A stretch of DNA of 10,534 bases from the NCBI GenBank assembly GCA_964572855.1, contig CAZNGF010000076.1:1-10534 (forward strand), written 5' to 3'. Shown here piece by piece: positions 1 to 6,428 of the stretch. Source of the DNA: CAZNGF01 sp964572855. GTDB taxonomy: Bacteria > Bipolaricaulota > Bipolaricaulia > RBG-16-55-9 > JAJCYT01. Numbering within the stretch: the stretch's first letter is position 1; every line of letters begins with the position of its first letter. The notes beneath the pieces are model-generated. The model was not told the DNA's origin and did no database searches. It worked only from the letters and a program-made list of their open reading frames with translations. Made by a program: the position numbers and the translations under genes.

Positions 1-1
1 G

Positions 2-67
2 GGACACTACGCCCAACTGATCCAGCACATGTTGCCACAGGTCGAAATCGTCGTTGGGCTTATGTAA
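2..67 (+). pseudogene. ISL3-type transposase fragment
   Basis: The reading frame is open from the window edge to TAA at 65-67 and encodes 21 residues containing YAQLIQHMLPQVEIVV. This resembles the segment of ISL3-family (DDE) transposases that reads roughly 'Y...I...LP.A.IV.DRFHV' around the second catalytic Asp. Here the similarity stops at VV: the expected D-[RK]-F-H continuation is replaced by GLM and a stop. The piece is therefore an internal fragment of a dead transposase, cut at the window edge on its left and by a deletion or frameshift on its right. I recognise the family from memory and from only about 16 residues, so the assignment is tentative. A possible IS terminus follows at 135-148. 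Confidence 0.45.
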
Positions 68-134
68 TTGACCAAGGGCGACTTGACTTGATCCCTCCCC
101 ATCGGCTAGCTTAGCCCCCGGTTAGGGCATGACA

Positions 135-148
135 CTTACCGAGGGTCC
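135..148. mobile_element. Possible right terminus of an ISL3-like element
   Basis: CTTACCGAGGGTCC lies 67 bases after the transposase fragment, about where the right inverted repeat of such an element would lie. Read on the minus strand it begins GGACCCTCGGTAAG. The sequence that interrupts vapC at 10344 begins GGACCCTTTGATAAG. With one gap these agree at GGACCCT, G and TAAG, as expected for the two ends of related elements. ISL3-family ends commonly begin with GG and contain a CTTT or CTTC-like stretch, but I cannot verify a named element. No target duplication can be checked. Confidence 0.3.
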
Positions 149-232
149 GTTTGCAGGTGATGTGGGAGCCTGCGGGAAGCCTAGAGTCACGTTATAATGA
201 AGACATACTAATTCCAGTTCCAGGTGGGAAGA
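149..232 (+). promoter_or_regulatory. Putative promoter and operator of the toxin-antitoxin operon
   Basis: A perfect -10 hexamer TATAAT sits at 193-198, 35 bases upstream of the first start codon. No good -35 box lies 16 to 18 bases upstream of it. An imperfect dyad, GCAGG (154-158) with CCTGC (169-173), overlaps the place where the -35 would be and could be an operator. Toxin-antitoxin operons are normally repressed by their own antitoxin at such dyads, but that is inference here. A ribosome-binding sequence AGGTGGGA (222-229) precedes the ATG at 233. Confidence 0.4.
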
Positions 233-505
233 ATGAAGGCTAAGAATCCACAAGGTGAAGTTGTGGACGCGGACGAAATTGAGATTGTCAGCGAAGAAGA
301 ATACTGGAACAGGTATGAGCTTGCAGATGGAACTGTAGTCAAAGTGAAGCCGGTTGTGGTTAAGATTGTTCGCTTGCGTGATACCTATTCTCAAGATGGT
401 TCGCCGGTCTATTTGGTTGAATCCAAGAATGTGATAGGGTCAGACTCTCCTGATGAACTAAAAAACCTATCAGACACCGAGGAGGTCGAAGACAATGGCT
501 CTTAA
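233..505 (+). CDS. Small acidic protein of unknown function, first gene of a MazEF-like operon
   Basis: This is a 90-residue soluble, acidic protein with no signal peptide or membrane segment. ATG 233 was chosen over the in-frame GTG at 224 because AGGTGGGA (222-229) lies at proper spacing before the ATG and would overlap the GTG. The core (residues 24-66) alternates short beta-like runs: YWNRYELADGTVVKVKP, then VVVKIVRLRD, then a glycine turn and PVYLVESKNVI. This suggests a small beta-barrel or sandwich. The ends are rich in Asp and Glu. I have an impression of similar small hypothetical proteins ('YELEDGT.L.VKPV') in other bacteria but know of no assigned function. Its stop overlaps the next start by 11 bases, so it is co-translated with the antitoxin. 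It could be an accessory factor of the toxin-antitoxin unit or a passenger. Confidence 0.75.
   Translation: MKAKNPQGEVVDADEIEIVSEEEYWNRYELADGTVVKVKPVVVKIVRLRDTYSQDGSPVYLVESKNVIGSDSPDELKNLSDTEEVEDNGS
480..486 (+). promoter_or_regulatory. Strong Shine-Dalgarno for the antitoxin gene
   Basis: AGGAGGT, an essentially perfect complement of the 16S rRNA 3' end, lies 8 bases before ATG 495 and inside the end of the preceding coding region. It supports starting the antitoxin at 495. It also suggests that the antitoxin is translated more strongly than the toxin, whose start lacks such a site. Confidence 0.7.
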
Positions 506-881
506 GGAGCAACAGATACAGAAAGACCTCACAACCGAACATAAGGTGTGGGTAATTAGACCTTCACAACGGCGCCGACGGCGTTCGGTGCGTTTGGGAG
601 GTTCCCTCGGTGATGTGGTGTTTAGCCTCGGAGATGAGGCCCTGGATCACAAAGTGAACACGACAAGGAATTCGGCGATGTTTAGCGAACCCAGAGTTTC
701 ATCCAGCGCAGAACCCATTTATGACCCCCTAGAGCTTATGAAGATGCCCTATGAGGAACGCAAAGAGATTCTCAAGTCAGTTTCCAAGTATGCGGAAGAA
801 CTGTATGCTTCTGACCCTCGGCTAACCGACTTGGAAGCTGCTGGACTTGAAGAGCTGTATGACGAAGCCTCGGAGAGGTGA
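495..881 (+). CDS. Antitoxin of a MazF/PemK-type module, with N-terminal extension
   Basis: The protein has 128 residues from ATG 495, supported by the AGGAGGT site. The C-terminal part (about residues 74-124) has the pattern seen in short antitoxins encoded just upstream of MazF/PemK toxins: PIYDPLELMKMPYEERKEIL, an amphipathic helix, then DPRLTDLEA and an acidic ELYDE tail. That part would wrap and block the toxin. Residues 1-61 are unusual: basic, with a five-arginine run (RPSQRRRRR, 22-30) and a short beta-like stretch. They could bind DNA or RNA, but I recognise no fold. A second possible start, ATG 678 (Met62) preceded by AAGGAA at 665-670, would give a conventional 67-residue antitoxin. 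The gene overlaps the toxin start by 23 bases. Base composition is clearly lower in GC than the downstream chromosome. Confidence 0.7.
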   Translation: MALKEQQIQKDLTTEHKVWVIRPSQRRRRRSVRLGGSLGDVVFSLGDEALDHKVNTTRNSAMFSEPRVSSSAEPIYDPLELMKMPYEERKEILKSVSKYAEELYASDPRLTDLEAAGLEELYDEASER

Positions 882-1212
882 GATATGGGTCGTAAACTTT
901 GACCCTGTTGTGGGGGCCGAAATTGAAAAGAGTCGGCCAGCGTTGGTGATTAACGACCCTGCTATTGGCAGGCTCCCACTTCTTATCGTTGTCCCGATCA
1001 CAGAGTGGGATGCTCGATATGCGCCCTTACCCCATATGGTGAGGATTCCACAGACACACACGAATGGCCTGTCAAAAGATTCCTCGGCTGATACATTCCA
1101 GGTAAAGTCAGTATCTAAGAATAGATTCGAACAAAAATTAGGACGCCTTGAGGTCAAGCAAGTGGAGAGAGTCGTTACCACCGTTGGTCTTTGTATTGGT
1201 TTGAAGCCTTAG
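859..1212 (+). CDS. Type II toxin, MazF/PemK-family endoribonuclease
   Basis: This 117-residue protein matches the usual length (110-120 aa) of MazF/PemK toxins, sequence-specific mRNA interferases that act in the cytoplasm. Family landmarks are in order: RRGEIWVVNFDPVVGAE (5-21), KSRPALVI (24-31) with the conserved Arg26, LLIVVPIT (41-48) with Thr48 near the second active-site position, and KSVSKNRFEQKLGRL (83-97) near the C-terminus. ATG 859 was chosen because similarity begins just after it. A TTG at 847 is possible but would deepen the overlap. Only a weak GAAGAG precedes the start, so translation probably depends on coupling to the antitoxin gene, whose last 23 bases it shares. The fold landmarks look complete, so the toxin is likely functional. 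The gene name mazF or pemK would be by family only. Confidence 0.88.
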   Translation: MTKPRRGEIWVVNFDPVVGAEIEKSRPALVINDPAIGRLPLLIVVPITEWDARYAPLPHMVRIPQTHTNGLSKDSSADTFQVKSVSKNRFEQKLGRLEVKQVERVVTTVGLCIGLKP

Positions 1213-1410
1213 CCCACCAAATCGGCATATCGCACATGCGGTCGCTCGATCCTGCCAAGCAACAACCCCAAGAGGTCTTCGCCGCTACGCTCGCTGAAAC
1301 GCCATGAGAATTCAGCCAAGTAAGAATCTACTGACTACTGCAAAAGAAGCGTCAAGCAATGATCGTGACACTGGCCAAGCTTGCAGATTTTGGGCCAACG
1401 GACTTGTGCA

Positions 1411-1443
1411 GTGATCAATAGCCTTCCTATGAGGGATTGAAAC
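1411..1443 (+). CRISPR. Single orphan CRISPR-like repeat
   Basis: The 33-base unit starts GTGATCAATAGCC and ends CCTATGAGGGATTGAAAC. It has three hallmarks of type I/III repeats: the 3' terminal ATTGAAAC octamer that forms the crRNA 5' handle, a central short hairpin TTCCT-ATG-AGGGA (one T-G pair), and a length in the normal range. The true 5' boundary could be a few bases further left. I see no second copy within 100 bases on either side, and no cas gene in the window. It is therefore a solitary or terminal relic rather than an array, and chance resemblance cannot be fully excluded. Confidence 0.45.
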
Positions 1444-1519
1444 TCGCTCAGCTGGCTCTCGTCGCCCTAACACCACCAGCCGTTCAAGAGGAAGCGTGCA
1501 AAGCACGGGGTTGGCCGGG

Positions 1520-1551
1520 TTGCACTGCGGGGGAGGAGTATATGCTATGAT
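1520..1551 (+). promoter_or_regulatory. Possible promoter of the hydrolase gene
   Basis: TTGCAC (1520-1525) is followed by TATGCT (1541-1546, spacing 15) or TATGAT (1546-1551, spacing 20). Neither spacing is ideal. The local drop in GC in an otherwise GC-rich stretch, just 18 to 28 bases before the start codon, supports some promoter here. A GGTGGAG ribosome site follows at 1555-1561. Confidence 0.3.
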
Positions 1552-1568
1552 AGGGGTGGAGAATTGGG

Positions 1569-2387
1569 GTGAGTGTCAAGTTGTCTACGCAAATCGGCGT
1601 GCTGACCATCCACGGCATGGGCGAGCGGGCGCCGCACTTCGACGTCGATTTGCAGCGGCGGCTGCTGGCCGAGCTCGAGCTCGAGGTCAAGCGCGACCTG
1701 CGTTTCCAGACCATCTACTACCAGGATCTGATCCAGGGGTCGCAGGACGAGGTCTGGGAGCGGGCCCAGGCGCAGGAGGTCCACTGGCGCTGGCTGCGCC
1801 GCTTCTTGCTCTTCTACCTGAGCGACGCGGCCAGCTACGGCTTCCGGCCCGAGGCGGTCCAAAGCGCCTATCGGAAGATCCACCGGCTCATCGCCCGGAG
1901 CGTCGACCTGCTGCACGAGAACCTGGGCGGCGTCGACGGGCCGCTGGTCGTGTTCGCGCACTCGCTGGGTTGCCACATCGTCTCGAATTACATCTGGGAC
2001 GCGCAGCGCGGCAAGGGCATCTGGAGCGAAGAAGCGCCGGCGCCGTTCCAGCGTTTCGACACGACGCGGCTGCTCTTTACGACGGGGTGCAACATCCCGT
2101 TGTTCGTGGCCGGCTTCCAAAACATCGAGGCCATCGACAGGCCCAACGCCCACTTCGAGTGGTTCAACTACTACGACCGCGACGACCCGCTCGGCTGGCC
2201 GCTGAAGCCCTTGAGTCAGGGCTTTCCCAACGCCTACGAACACGTCGTCACCGAGGACGTCGAGATCAGCGCCGGGCACATGCCGTGGCACAACCTCACG
2301 CCCTGGAGCCACGCGCACTACTGGCGCTCGCCTGCCTTCATCAAACCCGCCGCACACCGCATCGCGAGCCTGCACGCCCGGCTTTGA
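1569..2387 (+). CDS. Alpha/beta hydrolase of unknown substrate
   Basis: This 272-residue cytoplasmic protein has no signal peptide. It starts at GTG 1569, preceded by GGTGGAG at 1555-1561. An alpha/beta-hydrolase core is visible: first strand and oxyanion loop VLTIHGMGE (11-19), a helical insert rich in Trp and Phe (60-95), and the nucleophile elbow FAHSLGCH (129-136) with Ser132, followed by IVSNYIWDAQ. A loop FNYYDRDDPLGWPL (199-212) probably supplies the acid (Asp205 or Asp206). The C-terminal region, with His237, His241, His248 and His250, supplies the catalytic His; which one is unclear. The combination 'AHSLG...NYIWDAQ' is known to me from uncharacterised hydrolases, so no substrate is assigned. 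It appears monocistronic, with an 80-base gap to the next gene. Confidence 0.8.
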   Translation: MSVKLSTQIGVLTIHGMGERAPHFDVDLQRRLLAELELEVKRDLRFQTIYYQDLIQGSQDEVWERAQAQEVHWRWLRRFLLFYLSDAASYGFRPEAVQSAYRKIHRLIARSVDLLHENLGGVDGPLVVFAHSLGCHIVSNYIWDAQRGKGIWSEEAPAPFQRFDTTRLLFTTGCNIPLFVAGFQNIEAIDRPNAHFEWFNYYDRDDPLGWPLKPLSQGFPNAYEHVVTEDVEISAGHMPWHNLTPWSHAHYWRSPAFIKPAAHRIASLHARL

Positions 2388-2412
2388 GGGCCAAGCGGTC
2401 GGCTTGATTTCG

Positions 2413-2461
2413 TTGTCATTCCATATGAGAATGTGTACGCTCACGCACGGTTTGGGAAGGG
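2413..2461 (+). promoter_or_regulatory. Possible promoter and ribosome site of the GGDEF-EAL gene
   Basis: TTGTCA (2413-2418) and TACGCT (2436-2441) are separated by 17 bases, 26 bases before the GTG start. The -10 match is weak, but the spacing is ideal and the region is locally less GC-rich. GGAAGGGA (2455-2462) is a good ribosome site at 5 to 7 bases from GTG 2468 and decides that start. Confidence 0.35.
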
Positions 2462-2467
2462 ATCAGC

Positions 2468-4888
2468 GTGAAGGAGAAATTCGGTTTCCTGGGACGCGTG
2501 ACGCTGCTCTACGTCGCGTTGAGCGTGGCCTGGATCGTTCTGACGGACCGCACGCTGGAATGGCTCGTGCACGACCCGCAATCCCTCACGGGGTTTCAAA
2601 CGCTCAAGGGGCTCGCGTTCGTGGCCGGCAGCGCGCTTTTCCTGTTCTTCCTGCTGCAGCGGGCGCTCAGGAGGCACGCGCGGGCCAGCGAGGCGTTGCA
2701 GCAGAGCGAGCGCCGCTTTCACGAGCTGTTCGAGCACTCGCCCGTGGCGCTCTGGAGCCAGGATTTCTCGCGCGTCAAAGCGCACTTCGACGCGCTCGGG
2801 GCGGCGGGCGTCAGCGACTTCAGCCAACACTTCGACCGGCATCCCGAGCAAATCGATCGCTGTGCGAGCCTGATTGAGGTGCTGGACATGAACGCCGCCG
2901 CGCTCGACCTCTACGGCGCCGAGCGCAAGGACCAGCTCCGCGGCCGGGTGGATCAGTTCTTCACCGAGGAGACGCGCGCCCTGTTCCGCGACGAGCTGGT
3001 GGCCATCGCCGGGGGCGCGCGCCACTTCGAGGGCGAGGGGGTCAACCGCACGCTCGCGGGCGAGCGCATCCACGTGCACCTGACCTGGTCGGTGGCGCCG
3101 GGCTACGAGGACACCTGGGGCAAGGTCATTCTGTCGATCACCGACATCACCGAGCGCAAACGGGCCGAGGCGGCCCTGCGCGAGAGCGAGGCCAAGTTCC
3201 GCAGCCTGGCCGAGCACTCGCCCAGCATGATCTTCATCAACCAGGGCGGCCGCGTGGTCTATGCCAACGAGCAGTGCGAGCGGCTCATGGGGTATGCGCG
3301 CTCCGAGTTCTACGACCCCGGCTTCGATTTTCTCTCGCTGGTGGCGCCCGATTCGCGCGAGCAGGTGCGCTTGAACTTCGAGCGCCACGCGCGCGGCGAG
3401 GAGCTCCCCCCGCAGGACTACGCGCTGCTGACCAAGGACGGGCGGCGCATCGAGGCCATCCACACCACGCGGCTCATCCGCTACGAGGGCGAGCGGGCCA
3501 TCCTGGGCATCGTCACGGACATCACCGAGCGCAAGCGCGTCGAGCGCCAGTTGGCCCACCTGGCCAGCCACGACCTGTTGACCAACCTCTACAACCGCCG
3601 CCGCTTCGAGGAGGAGCTGGAGCACACGCTGGCCCAGGCGCGCCGCTACGGCGTGCGCGGCGCGCTGCTCTGGATGGACCTGGACCAGTTCAAGCAGGTC
3701 AACGACTCGCTGGGCCACCAGGCCGGCGACGAGCTGCTGGTCGGGCTCGGCACCCTGTTGACCGAAGGGCTGAGGGACGCGGACGTGGCCGCCCGCTTCG
3801 GGCAGGGGGAGGACCCGTTCCTGGCGCGCCTGGGCGGGGACGAGTTCGCCGTGCTGCTGCCCCACACCGACGCGGCCGGCGCGCAGGAGGTCGCCGAGCG
3901 GCTGCTGGAGGCCGTCAAGCGCCACACGCTCAGCGCCAACGGCCAGCCCGTGCGCGTGACCACCAGCATCGGGGTCGCGCTCTTCCCGGAGCACGGCCTC
4001 ACGCTGGAGGAACTGCTGTCGCGCGCGGACCAGGCGCTCTACCGGGCCAAAGAGGCCGGACGCAACTGCGCCCGGATCTACGCGCCCGACGAGGAACACA
4101 AGCGCCAGGGCGAGCCCGAGGTCGCCTGGGCGCAGCGCATCCGCAGCGGTCTGGAGGCCGATCGGTTCGAGCTGTACGCCCAGCCCATCCTCGAGCTGGC
4201 GACCGGGGTGGTCAACCGCTACGAGCTCCTGTTGCGCCTGCGCGGTGAAGCCGACCGATTGTACTTTCCCGGCGCCTTCCTGAGCGTGGCCGAGCGCTTC
4301 GGCCTGATGCAGGACCTGAACCGCTGGGTCGTGCGCCGCGCGGTGCGCATGCTGGCCTCGCTGCAGGGAGCGGCGGGTGGGGTCGTGCTCGAGGTGAACC
4401 TGTCGGGCAAGGCCTTCAACGACGACGTGCTGCTGGACCTGATCCGCGACGAGCTGGAAGCGTCCGGGGTCGCGCCCGAACGCCTCGTGTTCGAGATGAC
4501 CGAGACGGCCGCCGTGGTGGACTTCTACCGCGCCCGGGCGTTCATCGCCCAGCTCAAGGCGCTGGGCTGCCGCTTCGCGCTGGACGACTTCGGGGTGGGC
4601 TTCTCCTCGTTCTACGCGCTCAAGCAGTTGCCCTTCGACTACCTCAAAATCGACGGCGGCTTCATCCAGAACCTGCACGCCGACCCCAACGACGAGCACC
4701 TCGTGCGGGCCATGGTCCAGGTGGCGCGCGGGCTGGGCAAACGCACCGTGGCCGAGTTCGTCGAGGACGAGGCCACGCTGGCGCGCCTGCGCGAGATCGG
4801 CGTGGACTTCGCACAGGGCTATTACATCGGCCGTCCCGCCCCGCTGGAGCGCTATTGCGAGCGTCCCCAATCCACGCCGCCATGCTGA
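2468..4888 (+). CDS. Membrane-anchored PAS-PAS-GGDEF-EAL cyclic-di-GMP enzyme
   Basis: This 806-residue signalling protein makes and/or degrades cyclic di-GMP. Two N-terminal membrane helices (about 9-26 and 46-63) leave the rest in the cytoplasm. PAS 1 (about 80-232) is the long variant with an acidic insert before DMNAAALDLYGA (140-151). PAS 2 spans about 241-357, and both end in the PAC motif ITDITERKR. The GGDEF domain (about 365-540) has FGQGEDPFLARLGGDEF with the catalytic GGDEF at 456-460. The RxxD inhibitory site expected nine residues upstream is replaced by GEDP, so product inhibition at that site is unlikely. The EAL domain (about 553-795) keeps ELLLR (586-590) as the EAL motif, Asn644, Glu680, DDFG (706-709), Lys727, Glu763 and QGYYIGRP (783-790), so phosphodiesterase activity is plausible. 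The PAS ligand is unknown. It is probably transcribed alone. Confidence 0.92.
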   Translation: MKEKFGFLGRVTLLYVALSVAWIVLTDRTLEWLVHDPQSLTGFQTLKGLAFVAGSALFLFFLLQRALRRHARASEALQQSERRFHELFEHSPVALWSQDFSRVKAHFDALGAAGVSDFSQHFDRHPEQIDRCASLIEVLDMNAAALDLYGAERKDQLRGRVDQFFTEETRALFRDELVAIAGGARHFEGEGVNRTLAGERIHVHLTWSVAPGYEDTWGKVILSITDITERKRAEAALRESEAKFRSLAEHSPSMIFINQGGRVVYANEQCERLMGYARSEFYDPGFDFLSLVAPDSREQVRLNFERHARGEELPPQDYALLTKDGRRIEAIHTTRLIRYEGERAILGIVTDITERKRVERQLAHLASHDLLTNLYNRRRFEEELEHTLAQARRYGVRGALLWMDLDQFKQVNDSLGHQAGDELLVGLGTLLTEGLRDADVAARFGQGEDPFLARLGGDEFAVLLPHTDAAGAQEVAERLLEAVKRHTLSANGQPVRVTTSIGVALFPEHGLTLEELLSRADQALYRAKEAGRNCARIYAPDEEHKRQGEPEVAWAQRIRSGLEADRFELYAQPILELATGVVNRYELLLRLRGEADRLYFPGAFLSVAERFGLMQDLNRWVVRRAVRMLASLQGAAGGVVLEVNLSGKAFNDDVLLDLIRDELEASGVAPERLVFEMTETAAVVDFYRARAFIAQLKALGCRFALDDFGVGFSSFYALKQLPFDYLKIDGGFIQNLHADPNDEHLVRAMVQVARGLGKRTVAEFVEDEATLARLREIGVDFAQGYYIGRPAPLERYCERPQSTPPC

Positions 4889-4894
4889 AACCGT

Positions 4895-4923
4895 TTCGCG
4901 ATCGCGCCTCGTTCGTCTATAAT
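4895..4923 (+). promoter_or_regulatory. Promoter of the lipoprotein-protease operon
   Basis: A perfect TATAAT (4918-4923) lies 57 bases before the ATG at 4980, with a poor -35 candidate TTCGCG (4895-4900) at 17-base spacing. The AT-rich hexamer stands out against the GC-rich surroundings just after the stop of the preceding gene. This fits a new transcription unit for the lipoprotein and the protease. Confidence 0.45.
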
Positions 4924-4979
4924 CCGTCGCAACCGACGTCTCCGCTTAACACGCGAAAGGGGTGTCTCACACGTGCATC

Positions 4980-6416
4980 ATGGCTAGGGTGAAAGCCGGA
5001 CTCTTGCTGGTTGTGTTCCTGTCCCTATCGGGATGTTCGTTCTTCTATCAGGATTACGAGGCCCGCATCTCGGGCCGGGTCGTCAACGCCACGGCAGGCG
5101 AGGCCGTGCGCGGCAGCCGCGTCTGGGTCCACGGGCTGAATTCGGGCTTTCAGACGTCGGTGCTCGCCGACGCCGGAGGGTACTTCAGCGTGGCCGTGCC
5201 GGCCGACCGCTACGAGCTCAAGGCGACCCGTAACGGGTACGCCACCAGCCACGTGATCGGCCTGCGGGCCTTGGACGGGCTTGCGACCCTGCAAATCGTG
5301 CAGCGGCCGCTGTTCAACCCGCGCTGGTCCAAGCGCCCGCCGGAGATCACGCTGACGGGCGTTTCGGACGGCGCTCGGCTCAACGGGCAGGTCAGCTACC
5401 GCGTCGACACCGAGGCCGACCACGACATCGACCTGATCTACGTCGCGATCGGCAAGACGCCGGGCGCCTCGTTCACCACGGGCCGGCGGCATGCGTTCTC
5501 CGAGACGCCCACCACCGGGGAGCAGCAAATCGACCCGGCCGACTACGGCGCCCGCGGCCCCACGACCTTCGAGGTCGTGGTCTACGACATGAACGGCAAC
5601 CGCACGCACCTGATCCGCTACGTCACGGTCGAGCCCGAGCGCGGCGCGGTGCTGCCCCCCAGCGCGGTGAAGCCGATCGCGGTCACGCTGGGCAAGCAGA
5701 TCCTGTTCTACGGCGGGGGGCCCGGCCCCGAGGCGGCCGTCGACGACACCAACCTCTACGTCGAGCTGAGCTGGGAGCCGTCCCCGACCGACGGCCTGTC
5801 CGGCTACCGCGTGGGCCGCAGCCTCGACGGCGAGAGCTTCGCACCGATCGCGACCGTGGGGCCCGAAGAGACCACGTTCACCGACGCGGGCGCCGGACTG
5901 CGCCCCGGCCAGACCGTCTATTACCGCGTGGCCGCCTTGCGCGGCGGGGACGTGAGCGCGTGGTCCGAAGAGGCCCAGACCACCCCGCTGCAAGCGTTCG
6001 ACGTGCGCCTGCTGGGGCCCTCCGACGACGAGGAAGGGGTCTCGCGCCAGCCCGTCTTCCGCTGGCAGCCCACGCGCCGCGTGGGCAACCACCAGCTCTA
6101 CGGCGCCATCCTGTGGGACACCGTGCTGGGCGAGCAGGGCTTCTGGATCACGCCCGACCCGCCCGAGTTCGGCTCCGATGTGCTGAGCTGGCGCTGGAAC
6201 CAGGACGGGCGCTACGACGGCACGCCCTGGGCGCGGCTCCAGCCCGAGCGCGTCTACGAGTGGGAAGTGGCCTACGCGCTGGCGGTCGACGACCTGGAGG
6301 ACCCGAGCGCGGTGTCGGTGGCGGCGAACCGACTGGGGATCGCGCACCCGAGCATCCCCATCGTGCCCATCGGCATCGAGGCCACGCACAACTTCACCTT
6401 TACCACCGGAAACTGA
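4980..6416 (+). CDS. Multidomain lipoprotein with carboxypeptidase-regulatory-like and FN3 domains
   Basis: This 478-residue lipoprotein (from ATG 4980) has a basic n-region, a hydrophobic run and lipobox LSGC with Cys19 as lipidation site, so it is exported and membrane-anchored. After the Cys come a carboxypeptidase-regulatory-like beta sandwich (about 28-108: ISGRVVNATAGEAVRGSRV...GGYFSVAVPADRYELKATR), an Ig-like domain (about 120-218), a fibronectin type III domain (about 255-336: VELSWEPSPTDGLSGYRV ... VYYRVAAL), and a Trp-rich beta domain (about 340-475) opening LLGPSDDEEGVSRQPVFRW. No catalytic motif is visible, so a binding or scaffold role is inferred. The start is uncertain: an in-frame GTG at 4962 lies immediately after AAAGGGG (too close for a ribosome site), while the ATG at 4980 is somewhat far from it. 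The protease gene begins 12 bases after its stop, so the pair is an operon. Confidence 0.8.
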   Translation: MARVKAGLLLVVFLSLSGCSFFYQDYEARISGRVVNATAGEAVRGSRVWVHGLNSGFQTSVLADAGGYFSVAVPADRYELKATRNGYATSHVIGLRALDGLATLQIVQRPLFNPRWSKRPPEITLTGVSDGARLNGQVSYRVDTEADHDIDLIYVAIGKTPGASFTTGRRHAFSETPTTGEQQIDPADYGARGPTTFEVVVYDMNGNRTHLIRYVTVEPERGAVLPPSAVKPIAVTLGKQILFYGGGPGPEAAVDDTNLYVELSWEPSPTDGLSGYRVGRSLDGESFAPIATVGPEETTFTDAGAGLRPGQTVYYRVAALRGGDVSAWSEEAQTTPLQAFDVRLLGPSDDEEGVSRQPVFRWQPTRRVGNHQLYGAILWDTVLGEQGFWITPDPPEFGSDVLSWRWNQDGRYDGTPWARLQPERVYEWEVAYALAVDDLEDPSAVSVAANRLGIAHPSIPIVPIGIEATHNFTFTTGN

Positions 6417-6428
6417 GGGGGCCCACGC

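Larger units (their letters stand above)
1213..1568. other. Intergenic region with no convincing gene
   Basis: These 356 bases separate the toxin from the hydrolase gene and mark the shift from roughly half GC to high GC. The only ORFs are short and resemble nothing I know: for example a 23-codon frame 1236-1307, and a minus-strand 64-codon frame 1312-1506 that lacks a ribosome site. The two recognisable items, an orphan CRISPR-like repeat and a possible promoter, are listed separately. No factor-independent terminator is evident after the toxin. Confidence 0.6.

Noticed and set aside
1236..1307. A 23-codon ORF after the toxin gene
   Set aside because: It has no ribosome site or similarity and is too short to separate from chance.
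1547..2407. A + strand start at 1547 with GGGGGAGGAG upstream at 1529-1538
   Set aside because: The good ribosome-like sequence is tempting, but the frame gives an Arg/Pro/Ala-rich shadow of the hydrolase. The purine run overlaps the probable promoter.
3137..3535. Repeated coding for ITDITERKR within the GGDEF-EAL gene as a DNA repeat
   Set aside because: It is the PAC motif that ends each PAS domain, a normal protein-level repeat, not a DNA element.
2441..4870. An 809-codon open frame on the minus strand
   Set aside because: It is the antisense shadow of the GGDEF-EAL gene, caused by high GC and third-position bias. Its translation is low-complexity, rich in Ala, Arg, Val and Leu, and has no recognisable motif.
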